Source: Bacteroidales bacterium
GTDB taxonomy: Bacteria > Bacteroidota > Bacteroidia > Bacteroidales > UBA932
Reading direction: 5' to 3'
NCBI GenBank assembly: GCA_017554305.1
Contig: JAFZIN010000032.1
Coordinates: 44,316 to 108,315 of the forward strand
DNA: 64,000 bases
The number at the start of each line of letters is the position of its first letter. Position 1 is the stretch's first letter. Shown one piece after another: positions 17,791 through 27,318 of this stretch. The notes beneath the pieces were generated by a model. The model did not search any database. It had not been told where the DNA came from and saw nothing but the letters and a program-made list of their open reading frames with translations. Made by a program: the position numbers and the translations under genes.

Positions 17791-18828
17791 ATGGAGAAAC
17801 AGAATCACAACATATCAATAGAAACCCCTTCCGGGTGGAAAGATTATGAAATCATAGACTCCGGAGACGGCTACAAGCTGGAGAGATTCGGCTCCTTCAT
17901 ACTTTCCCGTCCTGAGCCCAAAGCTCTATGGTCTAAAAGTTTGTCTGAGGCCAAGTGGAGAGAGAGGGCTCACACGGTTTTTCATCCAGGTGCAGGATTC
18001 GGCAAGGCGGGCAAAGAGGATGTTGGTACCTGGGAGATGCTCAAAAAGATGCCGGAGGGGTGGACTGTTGAGTACAAAGGCAAAGAGAGAAAGGCTGCCG
18101 AGTGGAGCCGGATGCGCCACGGAAGATTCTCAAACAACGGACTTTACATAAAACTCCGCCTGGGACTTACCTCCTTCAAACACGTTGGCGTATTCCCGGA
18201 GCAGGCCTCCAACTGGGATTGGATTTATGATACCGTCCGCACGCTAAAGGTGCAGCAGGATGGCGGGTCTTCAGAGAATGGGAAACCGTTTAAGGTTCTC
18301 AACCTGTTTGCATACACCGGAGCGGCTTCACTTGCAGCACGTTGCGCGGGTGCAGAGGTTACTCACGTAGATTCCGTAAAGCAGGTTGTAAACTGGGCAA
18401 AAGAGAATATGACCCTCAGCAACCTGGAGAATATCAGATGGATAATAGATGACGCTCTCAAATTTGTGAAGCGTGAGATAAGACGCGGCAACACCTACAA
18501 CGGTCTTATTCTGGATCCTCCCGCTTACGGACACGGCCCGGACGGCGAGCGCTGGAAGCTGGATGAGCTTCTCTTTGAGATGCTTACGGAGTGTTCAAAG
18601 ATTGTGGCTAAGGAACATTCCTTTGTTGTTCTGAACCTCTACTCCAACGGTTATTCCGCACTTCTTGCAGAGACAATTCTGAAGAAGGCTTTTAACGCAC
18701 TTCCTTCAAATACCTCTAATACAGACATTTCCAATCAACCCGCTTTTGAATGCGGAGAGCTGGCACTGAAAGACAGCTTTGGTAAAGTAATACCACTCAG
18801 CGTCTTTGCCAGAATGACAAATCAATAA
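17791..18828 (+). CDS. RlmI/RlmK-like SAM-dependent rRNA methyltransferase
   Basis: A 345-residue class I methyltransferase of the COG1092-like group. The C-terminal domain has the SAM-binding [31 protein letters not shown] and the catalytic [10 protein letters not shown] segment (NPPY-type for base methylation). N-terminal beta-rich region (about residues 1-115) lacks a clear PUA domain. Substrate, probably rRNA, is inferred from family. Directly abuts lgt. Confidence 0.85.
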   Translation: MEKQNHNISIETPSGWKDYEIIDSGDGYKLERFGSFILSRPEPKALWSKSLSEAKWRERAHTVFHPGAGFGKAGKEDVGTWEMLKKMPEGWTVEYKGKERKAAEWSRMRHGRFSNNGLYIKLRLGLTSFKHVGVFPEQASNWDWIYDTVRTLKVQQDGGSSENGKPFKVLNLFAYTGAASLAARCAGAEVTHVDSVKQVVNWAKENMTLSNLENIRWIIDDALKFVKREIRRGNTYNGLILDPPAYGHGPDGERWKLDELLFEMLTECSKIVAKEHSFVVLNLYSNGYSALLAETILKKAFNALPSNTSNTDISNQPAFECGELALKDSFGKVIPLSVFARMTNQ

Positions 18829-18834
18829 AATTAT

Positions 18835-18842
18835 TATTTTTG
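18835..18842 (+). promoter_or_regulatory. -7 element TATTTTTG for pgk
   Basis: TATTTTTG 23 bp before the pgk ATG, beginning just after the upstream methyltransferase stop (18828). Confidence 0.65.
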
Positions 18843-18865
18843 CGCATCCAATTTGTGATTTAATT

Positions 18866-20122
18866 ATGCAGAAGTTTATTGACACTTACAACTTTGAGGG
18901 CAAGAAAGTTATTGCCAGAGTAGATTTCAACGTTCCGTTGGACAAGGATTTTAAAGTTACGGATGCTACAAGAATTAAAGCAGCCGTTCCTACAATAAAG
19001 AAAGTGTTGGATGGCGGCGGAGCCATTATCCTTATGTCTCACCTGGGAAGACCAAAGGGAGTAGATGAGAAGTTCTCCCTTAAACATATCATTTACAAGG
19101 TAGAAGAGCTGCTGGGCGTAAAGGTTCTCTTCTGCTCTGATTGCATGAAGGCAGATCAGATGGCCAAAGATCTTAAGATGGGAGAGGTTCTTCTTCTTGA
19201 GAACTTAAGATTCTATGCAGAGGAGGAGGGAAAACCAAGAGGATTGGCAGAGGATGCTTCAGATGAGGAGAAGAAGGCTGCCAAGGCAAAGGTTAAGGAG
19301 AGCCAGAAGGAGTTTACAAAGCACCTGGCATCATACGCAGACTGCTACATCAATGACGCCTTTGGTACTGCACACCGTGCACACGCTTCTACTGCTCTTA
19401 TAGCAAGCTACTTCCCGGAGGATAAGATGTTCGGTTACATTATGGAGGGAGAGATTAAGGCTATAGATAAAGTTGTTAAGAATCCGCAGCATCCTGTTAC
19501 CGCAATCATTGGCGGTTCCAAGGTTTCTTCCAAGATTGGAATTCTTCAGAACCTTGTAGAAAAGGTAGACAATATGGTAATTGGCGGAGGTATGGCATTC
19601 ACCTTTGTAAAGGCAAAGGGCGGAAAAATTGGTAACTCAATCTGTGAAGATGATCAGCTGCAGGTTGCTTTGGACATTCTTAAGGCTGCTGAGGATAAGG
19701 GAGTTAAGATATTCATCCCTAAGAGCGTTGTTTGTGCAGATAAGTTTGAGAACGATGCCAACACTCAGGTTTGCCCAATTGACCAGATTCCGGAAGGTTG
19801 GGAAGGAATGGATGGCAGCGCAGAGTTCCTTGCAGAGATTGAGGGCGTAATAATGGGTTCAAAGACAGTTCTTTGGAACGGTCCTATAGGCGTATTTGAG
19901 ATGCCAAAATTTGCAGTTGGAACTCTTGAGATTGCAAAGACTCTTGCAAAGGCTACCCAGGAGAAGGGCTGCTTCACCCTGGTTGGCGGAGGCGACTCCG
20001 TTGCTGCAGTTAACCAGATGGGTTATGCAGACAAAGTAAGCTACGTCTCCACCGGTGGCGGGGCAATGCTGGAATACCTTGAGGGTAAGGTGCTTCCTGG
20101 AATTAAGGCAATACTGGACTAA
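18866..20122 (+). CDS. pgk: Phosphoglycerate kinase
   Basis: A 418-residue glycolytic kinase that transfers phosphate from 1,3-bisphosphoglycerate to ADP. Motifs are canonical: [60 protein letters not shown], the ATP-site [19 protein letters not shown] and the C-terminal [11 protein letters not shown] with [13 protein letters not shown]. Own promoter at 18835. Its stop overlaps the convergent mgtC-like stop by 4 bp. Confidence 0.97.
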   Translation: MQKFIDTYNFEGKKVIARVDFNVPLDKDFKVTDATRIKAAVPTIKKVLDGGGAIILMSHLGRPKGVDEKFSLKHIIYKVEELLGVKVLFCSDCMKADQMAKDLKMGEVLLLENLRFYAEEEGKPRGLAEDASDEEKKAAKAKVKESQKEFTKHLASYADCYINDAFGTAHRAHASTALIASYFPEDKMFGYIMEGEIKAIDKVVKNPQHPVTAIIGGSKVSSKIGILQNLVEKVDNMVIGGGMAFTFVKAKGGKIGNSICEDDQLQVALDILKAAEDKGVKIFIPKSVVCADKFENDANTQVCPIDQIPEGWEGMDGSAEFLAEIEGVIMGSKTVLWNGPIGVFEMPKFAVGTLEIAKTLAKATQEKGCFTLVGGGDSVAAVNQMGYADKVSYVSTGGGAMLEYLEGKVLPGIKAILD

Positions 20123-20748
20123 GAGATTTCTATCTTAAGTCCTTTAGATTTAGCAAGAAGATTTTCTGCAATATGCAGATAATCTTTTTGTTTTATATGG
20201 AGTTCAAACAGAGAAGCAGAGTCTGATACTGAGAAGTTCTTAATGTTGTCTCCAATACCAAGTTCTCTGAAAATTTCAAAGAGTCTTGTAAGGTCTTCCT
20301 GTTTCTCTGAAAGCAGAGAGATGGTGAGGATTTTTTCACCAACTCTTCTGGTAATGAAATGCATTGCCTCCAGGCAGATTACGGTAATTAGAGTTGCTGC
20401 AACCGCAAGCGTGTACATCTCTGAACCACAGGTGAGTCCAATGGCTGCAGCTACCCAGAGACCGGCCGCGGTAGTAATACCGCGGACCGCATTCTTCTGG
20501 AAGATAATAACACCGGCACCTATGAAACCAATGCCGGAAACTACCTGCGCTGCAACACGCGCTCTGTCATAAGTGGTATCTCCAAAAGCGAATTGAGAAA
20601 CTACCATAAAAAGTGCAGATCCGAGAGCCACTACAAAGTGAGTTCTGAGTCCCGCCTCTTTTGCTCTCATCTCTCTTTCAAATCCAATAAGTCCGCCTAG
20701 AAGTCCAGCTATGAAGATTCTAAGTATAAAATTCCATTCAATTGTCAT
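20119..20748 (-). CDS. MgtC/SapB family membrane protein
   Basis: A 209-residue protein with an N-terminal MgtC domain of about five helices (about residues 1-130): [40 protein letters not shown] and [16 protein letters not shown]-type motifs are all recognisable. A C-terminal soluble ACT-like region follows (about residues 135-209). MgtC proteins are linked to Mg2+ limitation and, in Salmonella, to ATP and phosphate homeostasis. It is the last gene of the 27977-20119 minus-strand block, 21 bp after the DASS transporter, so a phosphate or Mg link to the block is plausible but unproven. Confidence 0.88.
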   Translation of the reverse strand: MTIEWNFILRIFIAGLLGGLIGFEREMRAKEAGLRTHFVVALGSALFMVVSQFAFGDTTYDRARVAAQVVSGIGFIGAGVIIFQKNAVRGITTAAGLWVAAAIGLTCGSEMYTLAVAATLITVICLEAMHFITRRVGEKILTISLLSEKQEDLTRLFEIFRELGIGDNIKNFSVSDSASLFELHIKQKDYLHIAENLLAKSKGLKIEIS

Positions 20749-20769
20749 AATGCCGTTGTTTTTAAAATT

Positions 20770-22344
20770 TTAGAAAAATCCAGGGGTGTAACCGAACCAG
20801 TGCAGAACGGTCTGTCCCCAAAGTAAAATTACCAGCCAGCTGATAAACATCATTGTAATACCAAACTTAAAGGTATCACTCCAGCTGTATTGGTTTGTAG
20901 TATAGAGCAGTGCCGCAGGCTTGCTGTTAAATGGCAGCACATATACGTGACCTACAAGCATTGCAATAGGGAAGGCCAGACTCATAATAGGGTAGTTGAA
21001 ACTCTGCGCAACACCTATGGCAATAGGTACAAAGATAAGTGTCTGCATAGTCTTGCTTTGGAATATGAGGGCGCTCAAAAGCATAGTGCTTGTAAGTATC
21101 ATATACAGAGCCCAGTACGGTGTATTTGCCGTAATCCCGATAGATGCAAAGGCTGCATTTACCGCAGTGCCCGGAAGTCCCGTTGCATCCAGTCCCGCAC
21201 CCAGCGTATATGCGCCGGCAGAGAAGAGCAGCAGGTGCCATGGGATATCTACATCATTCCACTTGACCACTCCAATCTTTGGCATGAGAGCCACAACCGC
21301 TCCCAGGAATGCCACTGCTGTCTGGTTGATTCCGTGCTGTTTGTCTGTTGCCCAAAGAATGAGCACACAGAGGAAAATGGCAATTGCTCTGAACTCCTCT
21401 CCCTTCATCTTGCCCATGGCCTCCAACTCTGTCTTCAACCTCTCCATACCTCCCGGAATCTGAGGCTTTTGCTCATCTTTCTTCATTGGGAAAATAACTT
21501 TTGTACCAATAAACCAACCAATGAAGATAAGGAGTACGCTCATAGGGAAGGCGCACTTGAACCAATCCTGATAACTGAATGAACCAAGGCCAATTGCGCC
21601 GGCAATGAGTGAGCCTGCAAGCAGGGTTGCACCGGAACCGGTAAGGAAGGCGTTGGCTCCCAGGTTAATCTGGAAGAGGTTCTGTAACATGAGGTTACGT
21701 CCAAAGTTGTTTCTCTTTTCTCCTCCGGTGGCGCCATATATTGCACAGATTACCATCATAATAGGGAGCAGAATTGCAGCCTTTGCAGTTGTTGCGGAAA
21801 TAAAGGCTGAAAGCACCAGATTGATGATGATGAAACTGAATATGACTCCGCCGGCATTCTTTCCGAACTTGAGTACAAACCACAGGGCAAAACGCTTGGC
21901 TACCTGAGTCTTAACCAGCATTGAGGCCAGAACGAACGAGAGTATGTTCAGCCACATTACAGGGTGACCCAGCTGAGCGTAAGCGGTCTTTTCCGTGGTG
22001 ATTCCGGTAAGCACAATGCCCAGGATAACAATCAGTGAGGTGAGGTAGTTTGGAACAGCCTCTGTAATCCAGAGGATTATGGCTGCCACAAAGATGGCCA
22101 GCATTGCATAGTTGGCCCTAATAAACTGTGCCAGACCCAGATCGTTAAAACGCTTGAGCGCACTTCCGGAAAGAGCCTCCGTGTTCAGATGCTCCAGGAA
22201 AGGAATTTTTACAACATAATAAAGGAGGATGAACACCAAGATGGCGAGAGGCCCGCCGAAGCGCTGCATAGTCCGCTCAAAGCCGGATTTTTGCATCTTC
22301 GGCAGCTTCTCGATCTTGTAGTTGTTCATATCAAGAACATCCAT
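20770..22344 (-). CDS. DASS/SLC13 family anion transporter
   Basis: A 524-residue inner-membrane transporter with about 12 helices. Family features: an early cytoplasmic segment, LWITEAVPNYLTSLIVI, the hairpin tip AFISATTAKAAILLPI (the SNT-type Na/substrate motif) and a second such segment with AFLTGSGATLLAGSL. SLC13/DASS members import dicarboxylates or sulfate, and yeast Pho87/Pho90/Pho91 in the same superfamily import phosphate, so substrate cannot be read from sequence. The gene start overlaps the stop of the CYTH gene by one base (TAATG), tying it to the phosphate-themed block. Confidence 0.86.
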   Translation of the reverse strand: MDVLDMNNYKIEKLPKMQKSGFERTMQRFGGPLAILVFILLYYVVKIPFLEHLNTEALSGSALKRFNDLGLAQFIRANYAMLAIFVAAIILWITEAVPNYLTSLIVILGIVLTGITTEKTAYAQLGHPVMWLNILSFVLASMLVKTQVAKRFALWFVLKFGKNAGGVIFSFIIINLVLSAFISATTAKAAILLPIMMVICAIYGATGGEKRNNFGRNLMLQNLFQINLGANAFLTGSGATLLAGSLIAGAIGLGSFSYQDWFKCAFPMSVLLIFIGWFIGTKVIFPMKKDEQKPQIPGGMERLKTELEAMGKMKGEEFRAIAIFLCVLILWATDKQHGINQTAVAFLGAVVALMPKIGVVKWNDVDIPWHLLLFSAGAYTLGAGLDATGLPGTAVNAAFASIGITANTPYWALYMILTSTMLLSALIFQSKTMQTLIFVPIAIGVAQSFNYPIMSLAFPIAMLVGHVYVLPFNSKPAALLYTTNQYSWSDTFKFGITMMFISWLVILLWGQTVLHWFGYTPGFF

Positions 22345-22814
22345 TACTTCCAGTTCTTGTACGGGTTCTTCATTAACATGGAGTTGTAATATTTTACATC
22401 TCCGGTTACCTCCTCACCCAACCACTCAGGTTTGTCAAAGGCCTCATTCTCGCTTGAAAGTTCAACCTCGGCAACAGTAAGTCCGTCGTTGTCTCCGTAG
22501 AACTCATCTACCTCAAATGTGTGCTCTCCGGCTTTAACCAGATAGCGGGTCTTGTCAATAACACCAGGCTCGCAGATCTTCAGAAGATCCTGAACCTCAG
22601 CAACAGGAATCTCTTTCTCCCACTCAAAACGGCTTGCTCCGCTGTCTGAACCAATACCCTTTATTGTGATGAAACCCTTCTCTCCCTTTACGCGTACGCG
22701 TACGGTTCTTTCAGGAACAGAGCAAAGGTATCCCTGAGTGATACGGGTTGCTTTGAAAGCGGCATCCTTAAAGTTGCCCTTTACCAAAAACTTGCGTTCA
22801 ATTTCCTGTGCCAT
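22344..22814 (-). CDS. CYTH domain protein (triphosphate tunnel metalloenzyme)
   Basis: A 156-residue protein with the CYTH signature ExExK at residues 4-8 (EIERKF), then RVRVKGEKGFITIKG, RFEWEKEIP and EVDEFYGDNDGLTVAEVELSSE, giving the charged tunnel pattern of triphosphate-binding enzymes (inorganic tripolyphosphatase, thiamine triphosphatase or class IV adenylate cyclase). Single-domain bacterial forms are usually triphosphatases. It sits 2 bp after another protein with CYTH-like features and overlaps the DASS gene by one base. Confidence 0.9.
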   Translation of the reverse strand: MAQEIERKFLVKGNFKDAAFKATRITQGYLCSVPERTVRVRVKGEKGFITIKGIGSDSGASRFEWEKEIPVAEVQDLLKICEPGVIDKTRYLVKAGEHTFEVDEFYGDNDGLTVAEVELSSENEAFDKPEWLGEEVTGDVKYYNSMLMKNPYKNWK

Positions 22815-22816
22815 AA

Positions 22817-23455
22817 CTATTCGTTTGCTAGAGGTTTGTCACTCATTCCAATAACACGCTTAATAGCCTGCAGATAGTTGATATTTTCAACACCCTCAAG
22901 ACCAACGTCTTTGATAGTCTTCTTAATATCCTCAATCTCTGTAGACTCTGAATTGATGGTAACAACCTTTGCACCGTTGATAAGCACGTTGCCAACTTCG
23001 CAAATTGTGCCGTTAACCATATATCCAAAGCGCTGCTTGTGAACGCGCACTGCTGCAAGATCAGGATTAGCCTTTACCATTGCAATGAATTCATCAAAAG
23101 TATAGGTATCCTTTGTAAGAGCAGGCATCTCTACCATAAATGCAGGAAATACCTCTTTCTCCAGAACTTCCTTGCTGATAGGGAATTCACCCTTCATAAG
23201 AGGATTCCACTGCTCCAATCCGTCAACATTCTGAACAAAAGTTTTAATGTCCATCTTGCCGTCACGAATCTTGGTATTGTTTATATCGTTCTTTGCAGAG
23301 ATGATATAAATCTCATCACTCTCTCTCTCCCAAACCTTCTCAGGTACGGGGGCTGAGAGGCGTGCCATTCTCTTGTGAGCCTCACAGAAACACTGACCGA
23401 AACTGCGGAACTCAAAACGAGGCTTACTTATCTCACCAATTTTTAATTCTCCCAT
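22817..23455 (-). CDS. Conserved protein of unknown function, possible divergent CYTH relative
   Basis: A 212-residue cytoplasmic protein that I do not match to a named family. Two stretches look like halves of a CYTH tunnel fold: RFEFRSFG, EIYIISAKNDINNTKIRDG, DIKTF and GLEQWNP in the first half, and VRVHKQRFGYMVN, CEVGNVLINGAKVVTINSES in the second. Basic residues alternate in strands as in CYTH proteins. The gene lies 2 bp before the genuine CYTH gene and 26 bp after the lamin-tail lipoprotein, so a related triphosphate or polyphosphate role is an inference from context. Confidence is high that the gene is real, low for the fold. Confidence 0.7.
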   Translation of the reverse strand: MGELKIGEISKPRFEFRSFGQCFCEAHKRMARLSAPVPEKVWERESDEIYIISAKNDINNTKIRDGKMDIKTFVQNVDGLEQWNPLMKGEFPISKEVLEKEVFPAFMVEMPALTKDTYTFDEFIAMVKANPDLAAVRVHKQRFGYMVNGTICEVGNVLINGAKVVTINSESTEIEDIKKTIKDVGLEGVENINYLQAIKRVIGMSDKPLANE

Positions 23456-23481
23456 ATTTCTGTGTTTTAGTAAGTTAATAA

Positions 23482-24297
23482 TTATTGAAGACCTGTTACA
23501 GGGTCTGAAGTATCATTGGTGTTCTTTGCACCAGGGGTAGCTGTGGTGAAGTACCACTTACCTGTTCCGTCCGGAACGCGGCTGTAAGAAGCAGGAGCTG
23601 TCTTAGCTACGGTTACAAGGTTGAAGTCATCCAAACCTTTCTTAACAGGATCTGTAAGCTGTACTCTTACGGCTTTCTTTGCAGAGAGGCCGGAAGTGAA
23701 TACGAGCTCAGGATCATAACCCTCATGCTTTCCGCCTGCACCTACAACATCCTCACTGTAAAGGAGAAGGTATGCGCCTGCTGCAAGATCACGGTTAGGA
23801 CCTGTCCAAACGTCCTTGGTATCCTTAAAGATCTTTATGCCCTTAATGTTGATAGCCTTACTTCCTGTGTTGATAATCTCTATGAACTTGTCGTTACCGT
23901 TAATCTCATTGAGTTTCAATGGAGTAAAGTCAATAGGAATTACACCTACAGTGTAAGATACTTCATTAGAAGTGGTTGAACCACCCTTAGTCTTTGCTAC
24001 TACGTTGTAGGTAACAACAGCTCCCATTGCCTGAGCAGGGATAACGCCTGTATAAACGTTAGAAGAACCGGTCATCTTAACGGTCTGAGCAGCACCGCCG
24101 CCAACCTTGTAAACAAGATTAACCTCTTCTATTGCAACGAATGCAGTAACTGTTGCAGTAACTGTTACATCATCAAGCTCGTTATAAGCTATGGTGTTGG
24201 AAATATTTGAAATTGCAGGGAATGGATATACATCGTCCTTAACACAAGATGTGAAGGCAAATACCATTGCCAAAGCAGCTATTATAAACTTTTTCAT
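23482..24297 (-). CDS. Lamin-tail domain lipoprotein
   Basis: A 271-residue lipoprotein (lipobox FTSC, Cys18). The middle holds an Ig-like region (NELDDVTVTATVTAFVAIEEVNLVY) and the C-terminal half a lamin-tail domain: LKLNEINGNDKFIEIINTG, INIKGIKIF, the LAAGAYLLLYSED strand and a closing YSRVPDGTGKWYFTTATPGAKN. Such domains occur in secreted nucleases and phosphatases, where they help anchor or bind DNA or surfaces, but no catalytic domain is present here. It follows the porin by 14 bp. I use the ATG opening MKKFII, not an earlier in-frame codon, since that gives a clean signal peptide. Confidence 0.85.
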   Translation of the reverse strand: MKKFIIAALAMVFAFTSCVKDDVYPFPAISNISNTIAYNELDDVTVTATVTAFVAIEEVNLVYKVGGGAAQTVKMTGSSNVYTGVIPAQAMGAVVTYNVVAKTKGGSTTSNEVSYTVGVIPIDFTPLKLNEINGNDKFIEIINTGSKAINIKGIKIFKDTKDVWTGPNRDLAAGAYLLLYSEDVVGAGGKHEGYDPELVFTSGLSAKKAVRVQLTDPVKKGLDDFNLVTVAKTAPASYSRVPDGTGKWYFTTATPGAKNTNDTSDPVTGLQ

Positions 24298-24311
24298 AAT
24301 CCGTAACATTT

Positions 24312-25682
24312 TTAGAAGTTAATCTCAAGACGAACGCTGATCATATTGTAGTCTACACCAGCCTTGCCCTTCTTCTCAACAACCTGAGTGTAGTCCTTTG
24401 TAGGTTTGCCTTCTGCATCGTGACCAACAAAGAGTTTGCCCTTACCGTTAGCATATCTGTCATTGTTGTTATGCTGGTAGTTGATCATAAACTTAACGTT
24501 GTTGTAGATCCACCAGTTGAGACCAATTGTGTAAGCCTCTGAAGAACCGCCGTATACAGTCTTGCTGTTGAGGTCACAGTACTCATAACGTCCTGCAATC
24601 TCAAGGTCTCCCCATTTGCGGCCGTATCTTACCTTGGTGTACTTGCCGCCGTTTGCGTCATAACGCTGTGAACCGCCGCAGAGAAGGTAACTTGCCTGAA
24701 TGTATCCGCCGCCAAAGTTCTTTACAGCATTGTCTGCTGCACTCTTCTTAAAGTGAACGTTGTCACCAATCCAAGCCATCTCATAACGGAGTCCCTGCCA
24801 GTGACCTGCCAACTCAACAGTCCAGAGCCAGTTGTGGTCAAAACCAGGAAGGTTGTCTGTATCAAGATATTTCTTACGGTTAATGCTTGTGGAGTTGCGG
24901 GCACTTGCTCTGTACATTCCCCATGCACTTGGCTCTACGCTTGTAAGAGCTCTGCGGTAAGATGCTGCAAAACCAATATGCAAGCTTGCGTCCTGCAGTT
25001 TGTAGAGAGGGCGGAATACAACCTTGGTTGTGATGGAGTAACCAGCATCACGGCCGTAATCCTTGTTGTTGTCTGCAACGTTTGTCCACTCCTCACTTCC
25101 TGCAACCTCCTGAGAGAAAGCGCCAATAGATCCCCAGAACCATTTGTCTGCATATTTTGCATTGATACCGAGGTGGCGAGAAGGAGCCAGTGCAGAAGTA
25201 ACCATAGGTCTCTCCATGAACATCAGGTAACGAGAAGAGGTGTTACGCTGCATAGAGAAGTTCTCCTTAAAGTTACCGGCCTGGAGTTCCAGATTCTTAA
25301 CGCCGGTGTAACGAACAATAGCGTCTTTAAGTTCAACAAGACCGTTTGCAAGGTCCATATCAAACTCTCCGTACCACTTGTTGGTTACCTGTGCCTTAAC
25401 GGCAAAACGAGCACGACGGATGCTTACGCCGTTGCCAATCTGATCGTAATCTTTGCTGTTCTTTCCAAAGAATACAGCTCCGTCAACTTGTGCACGTCCG
25501 TCAAACCAGAATTTGTAGCCACTCTTCTGTGACTCAAACACTGTAATACCGTCCTGAGCCTCAACATCCAGAACATCTGAATTAACTGCGACTCCGTACT
25601 GGTTGCGTTTTACGTTTTCCTGGGCAAATACTGCTCCTACTGAAAGCAGTAATGTAATTGCCAGCAATAATGTTTTTCGCAT
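24312..25682 (-). CDS. OprO/OprP-type outer-membrane porin
   Basis: A 456-residue protein with a signal peptide (residues 1-21, ending FAQ) and a 16-strand barrel of the phosphate-selective porin O/P family (PF07396). Recognisable are RRARFAVKAQVTNKWYGEFDMD, LELQAGNFKENFSM, the MVTSALAPSRHLG segment, and the C-terminal YTIGLNWWIYNNVKFMINYQHN followed by a terminal Phe (RLEINF). Homologues pass phosphate or polyphosphate, though Bacteroidota members are used for several anions and solutes. It starts 28 bp after the PiT-HTH gene on the same strand. Confidence 0.88.
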   Translation of the reverse strand: MRKTLLLAITLLLSVGAVFAQENVKRNQYGVAVNSDVLDVEAQDGITVFESQKSGYKFWFDGRAQVDGAVFFGKNSKDYDQIGNGVSIRRARFAVKAQVTNKWYGEFDMDLANGLVELKDAIVRYTGVKNLELQAGNFKENFSMQRNTSSRYLMFMERPMVTSALAPSRHLGINAKYADKWFWGSIGAFSQEVAGSEEWTNVADNNKDYGRDAGYSITTKVVFRPLYKLQDASLHIGFAASYRRALTSVEPSAWGMYRASARNSTSINRKKYLDTDNLPGFDHNWLWTVELAGHWQGLRYEMAWIGDNVHFKKSAADNAVKNFGGGYIQASYLLCGGSQRYDANGGKYTKVRYGRKWGDLEIAGRYEYCDLNSKTVYGGSSEAYTIGLNWWIYNNVKFMINYQHNNNDRYANGKGKLFVGHDAEGKPTKDYTQVVEKKGKAGVDYNMISVRLEINF

Positions 25683-25710
25683 AGTAATTAATTGTTTGGT
25701 TAAAGTTGTA

Positions 25711-27318
25711 TTAAATTGATTTTATAAATGTTATAAGGTTATCGCTACGCTGTAATCCCAATTTGGATCTTAATCTGTAGCGATTAATTTCAACGCTTTT
25801 TGGTGTAATATTCATTAGTGAAGCTATGTATTTGCTTGAAAATCCCTGTCTTAGGAGGGTTGCAAGTTTTCTCTCATTCTCGGTAAGATGAGGGAACGCC
25901 TCCATTAGCCTCATATTAAAGTCTTTGTGGAGTTCCTCGCTGCGGGAATAGAAGTCGTTCATTTCTCTGGTGAAGTACATTCTATCGTGAAGAGACTTAA
26001 GCAACTCTTCTGTGCGGGCGTCCTTCTCTGCTCCGTCCTTGGTTGAGCGCACCATCTTCAACCGGTCAAAGACGCTCTCCATATAGTTCTTCTGCTCGCT
26101 TATTCCCATTGCAAAGTCTACCAGCTCTTTACGCTTGTTTTCCAGCTTGTTGAGAAGATCCTTCTCTGTCATCTCCGCCCTTACCTCCAATGCGGAGAGA
26201 GATTTCTGGGTGGAGTAGGAGCGCTGCTGCTGAGAACGCAATATCTGTTTGTTGAGGTTGTTCTTGTTCTGACGGCGAACAAAGAACATCACTCCGCCAA
26301 CGGTGAGGAATATTCCCAAAACTATTACGGTTCCAAGTATCTCTCTGTCTAAAATCTTTCCTAAGCAGAAGGAGAGCAGAAGCGCCAAAATAGGTGAGAG
26401 GTAGGTAGTTACAATGCCCTTTATAATTTCCGGCCCCTCTGTAAGTGTTCTTTTGCTGAATATGGAGATGCCTGCAAGTGAGGCAATGAAGAGCGTACCT
26501 GCAGGAAGCGGAGTTGCTCTCAAACCCACATACTGCGGAAGCGGAGAGGTGAAGAGTGCAAAGCAAACCAAAAGTCCCATCATAAGTGAAAGTATAGACT
26601 GAGGGTTTGTATCCAGCTCATAATCTGCAATATCCCACTTGTCTCTGTTAATGCTTCGTGCCACAAAAGGTATCAGAACTATTACCGCTCCGCCTGCAAT
26701 GTATGGAGCAAGTGTTCCGTATTCAGATGGCAAGTAGGTGAATATCATGGAGTTGTTGAGGGCTGCCGCAGGAATCAGCAGCAGCGCAACTATGGTTGCC
26801 AGTGAGAGCATTCTGGCCTCCGTCTTTGCAAAATGATTCTTTCCGCCTCTCTGCATTAGGGCAAAGAGAAGGTAGAATAAGGCAGAGATTAAGGCACAGA
26901 ATAAAGGTGCCGCAATCCAGGAGAGGATATACGGCATAGACTCTTTAAATGTTATGGTATCTCCGTTTGCCAGTCCCAATCCCGCAATGGCGGCAATAAA
27001 GGCAAACGGAACCGCAACAAAGCGGCTCAGTTTCCACATAATTGCTGCGGTAAGGGCGGTGGCCATTCCCACAGGGAGTATGTTGGCTACAGATTTAGGA
27101 GAGAGAAGCCCCTCTGTCATCTGAGCAAAGTATTCCGGATAAAAGCAAGGAAGAACAATTCCTGCAATTAATAAGAATGGAGCAACTACTCTTATAAATA
27201 TTCTCTCTCCGGCTCCTGAAGCCAGTACGCTGCCGCCTATATAGGGGTAGTCCATCAGCATTAAGGCTGAGGCGGCAAGCAGCAGGGAGATGATAATATA
27301 TAAGAGGGTGATATCCAT
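25711..27318 (-). CDS. PiT-like membrane protein fused to coiled coil and LuxR-type HTH
   Basis: A 535-residue fusion. Residues 1-348 hold about ten transmembrane helices with two PiT (inorganic phosphate transporter) repeats: repeat 1 about 73-152 (NILPVGMATALTAAIMW, GLGLANGD, ILSWIAAPLFCALISA), and repeat 2 about 240-320 (LPAGTLFIASLAGISIFS, IIKGIVTTYLSPILALL). The GANDxxN signature and the PSSSH-type residues of working PiT carriers are absent (PFAFIAA and LPAGTLF at those places). A coiled coil follows (about 352-460), then a LuxR/GerE-type HTH (about 470-535: LTENERKLATLLRQG, YIASLMNITPKSVEINRYRLRSKLGL). This is a candidate one-component, membrane-bound transcription factor using a PiT fold as sensor. 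It overlaps the DUF47 gene by one base and precedes the porin by 28 bp. Confidence 0.85.
   Translation of the reverse strand: MDITLLYIIISLLLAASALMLMDYPYIGGSVLASGAGERIFIRVVAPFLLIAGIVLPCFYPEYFAQMTEGLLSPKSVANILPVGMATALTAAIMWKLSRFVAVPFAFIAAIAGLGLANGDTITFKESMPYILSWIAAPLFCALISALFYLLFALMQRGGKNHFAKTEARMLSLATIVALLLIPAAALNNSMIFTYLPSEYGTLAPYIAGGAVIVLIPFVARSINRDKWDIADYELDTNPQSILSLMMGLLVCFALFTSPLPQYVGLRATPLPAGTLFIASLAGISIFSKRTLTEGPEIIKGIVTTYLSPILALLLSFCLGKILDREILGTVIVLGIFLTVGGVMFFVRRQNKNNLNKQILRSQQQRSYSTQKSLSALEVRAEMTEKDLLNKLENKRKELVDFAMGISEQKNYMESVFDRLKMVRSTKDGAEKDARTEELLKSLHDRMYFTREMNDFYSRSEELHKDFNMRLMEAFPHLTENERKLATLLRQGFSSKYIASLMNITPKSVEINRYRLRSKLGLQRSDNLITFIKSI

Noticed and set aside
20890-21582. Plus-strand frame opposite the DASS transporter
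   Set aside because: Composition (Cys, His, Glu, Arg mix) not that of a real protein and fully antisense.
24753-25532. Long open frame (about 260 codons) on the plus strand opposite the porin gene
   Set aside because: Composition is Cys- and Val-rich and not protein-like, it is fully antisense to a well-supported porin, and has no promoter or family match.
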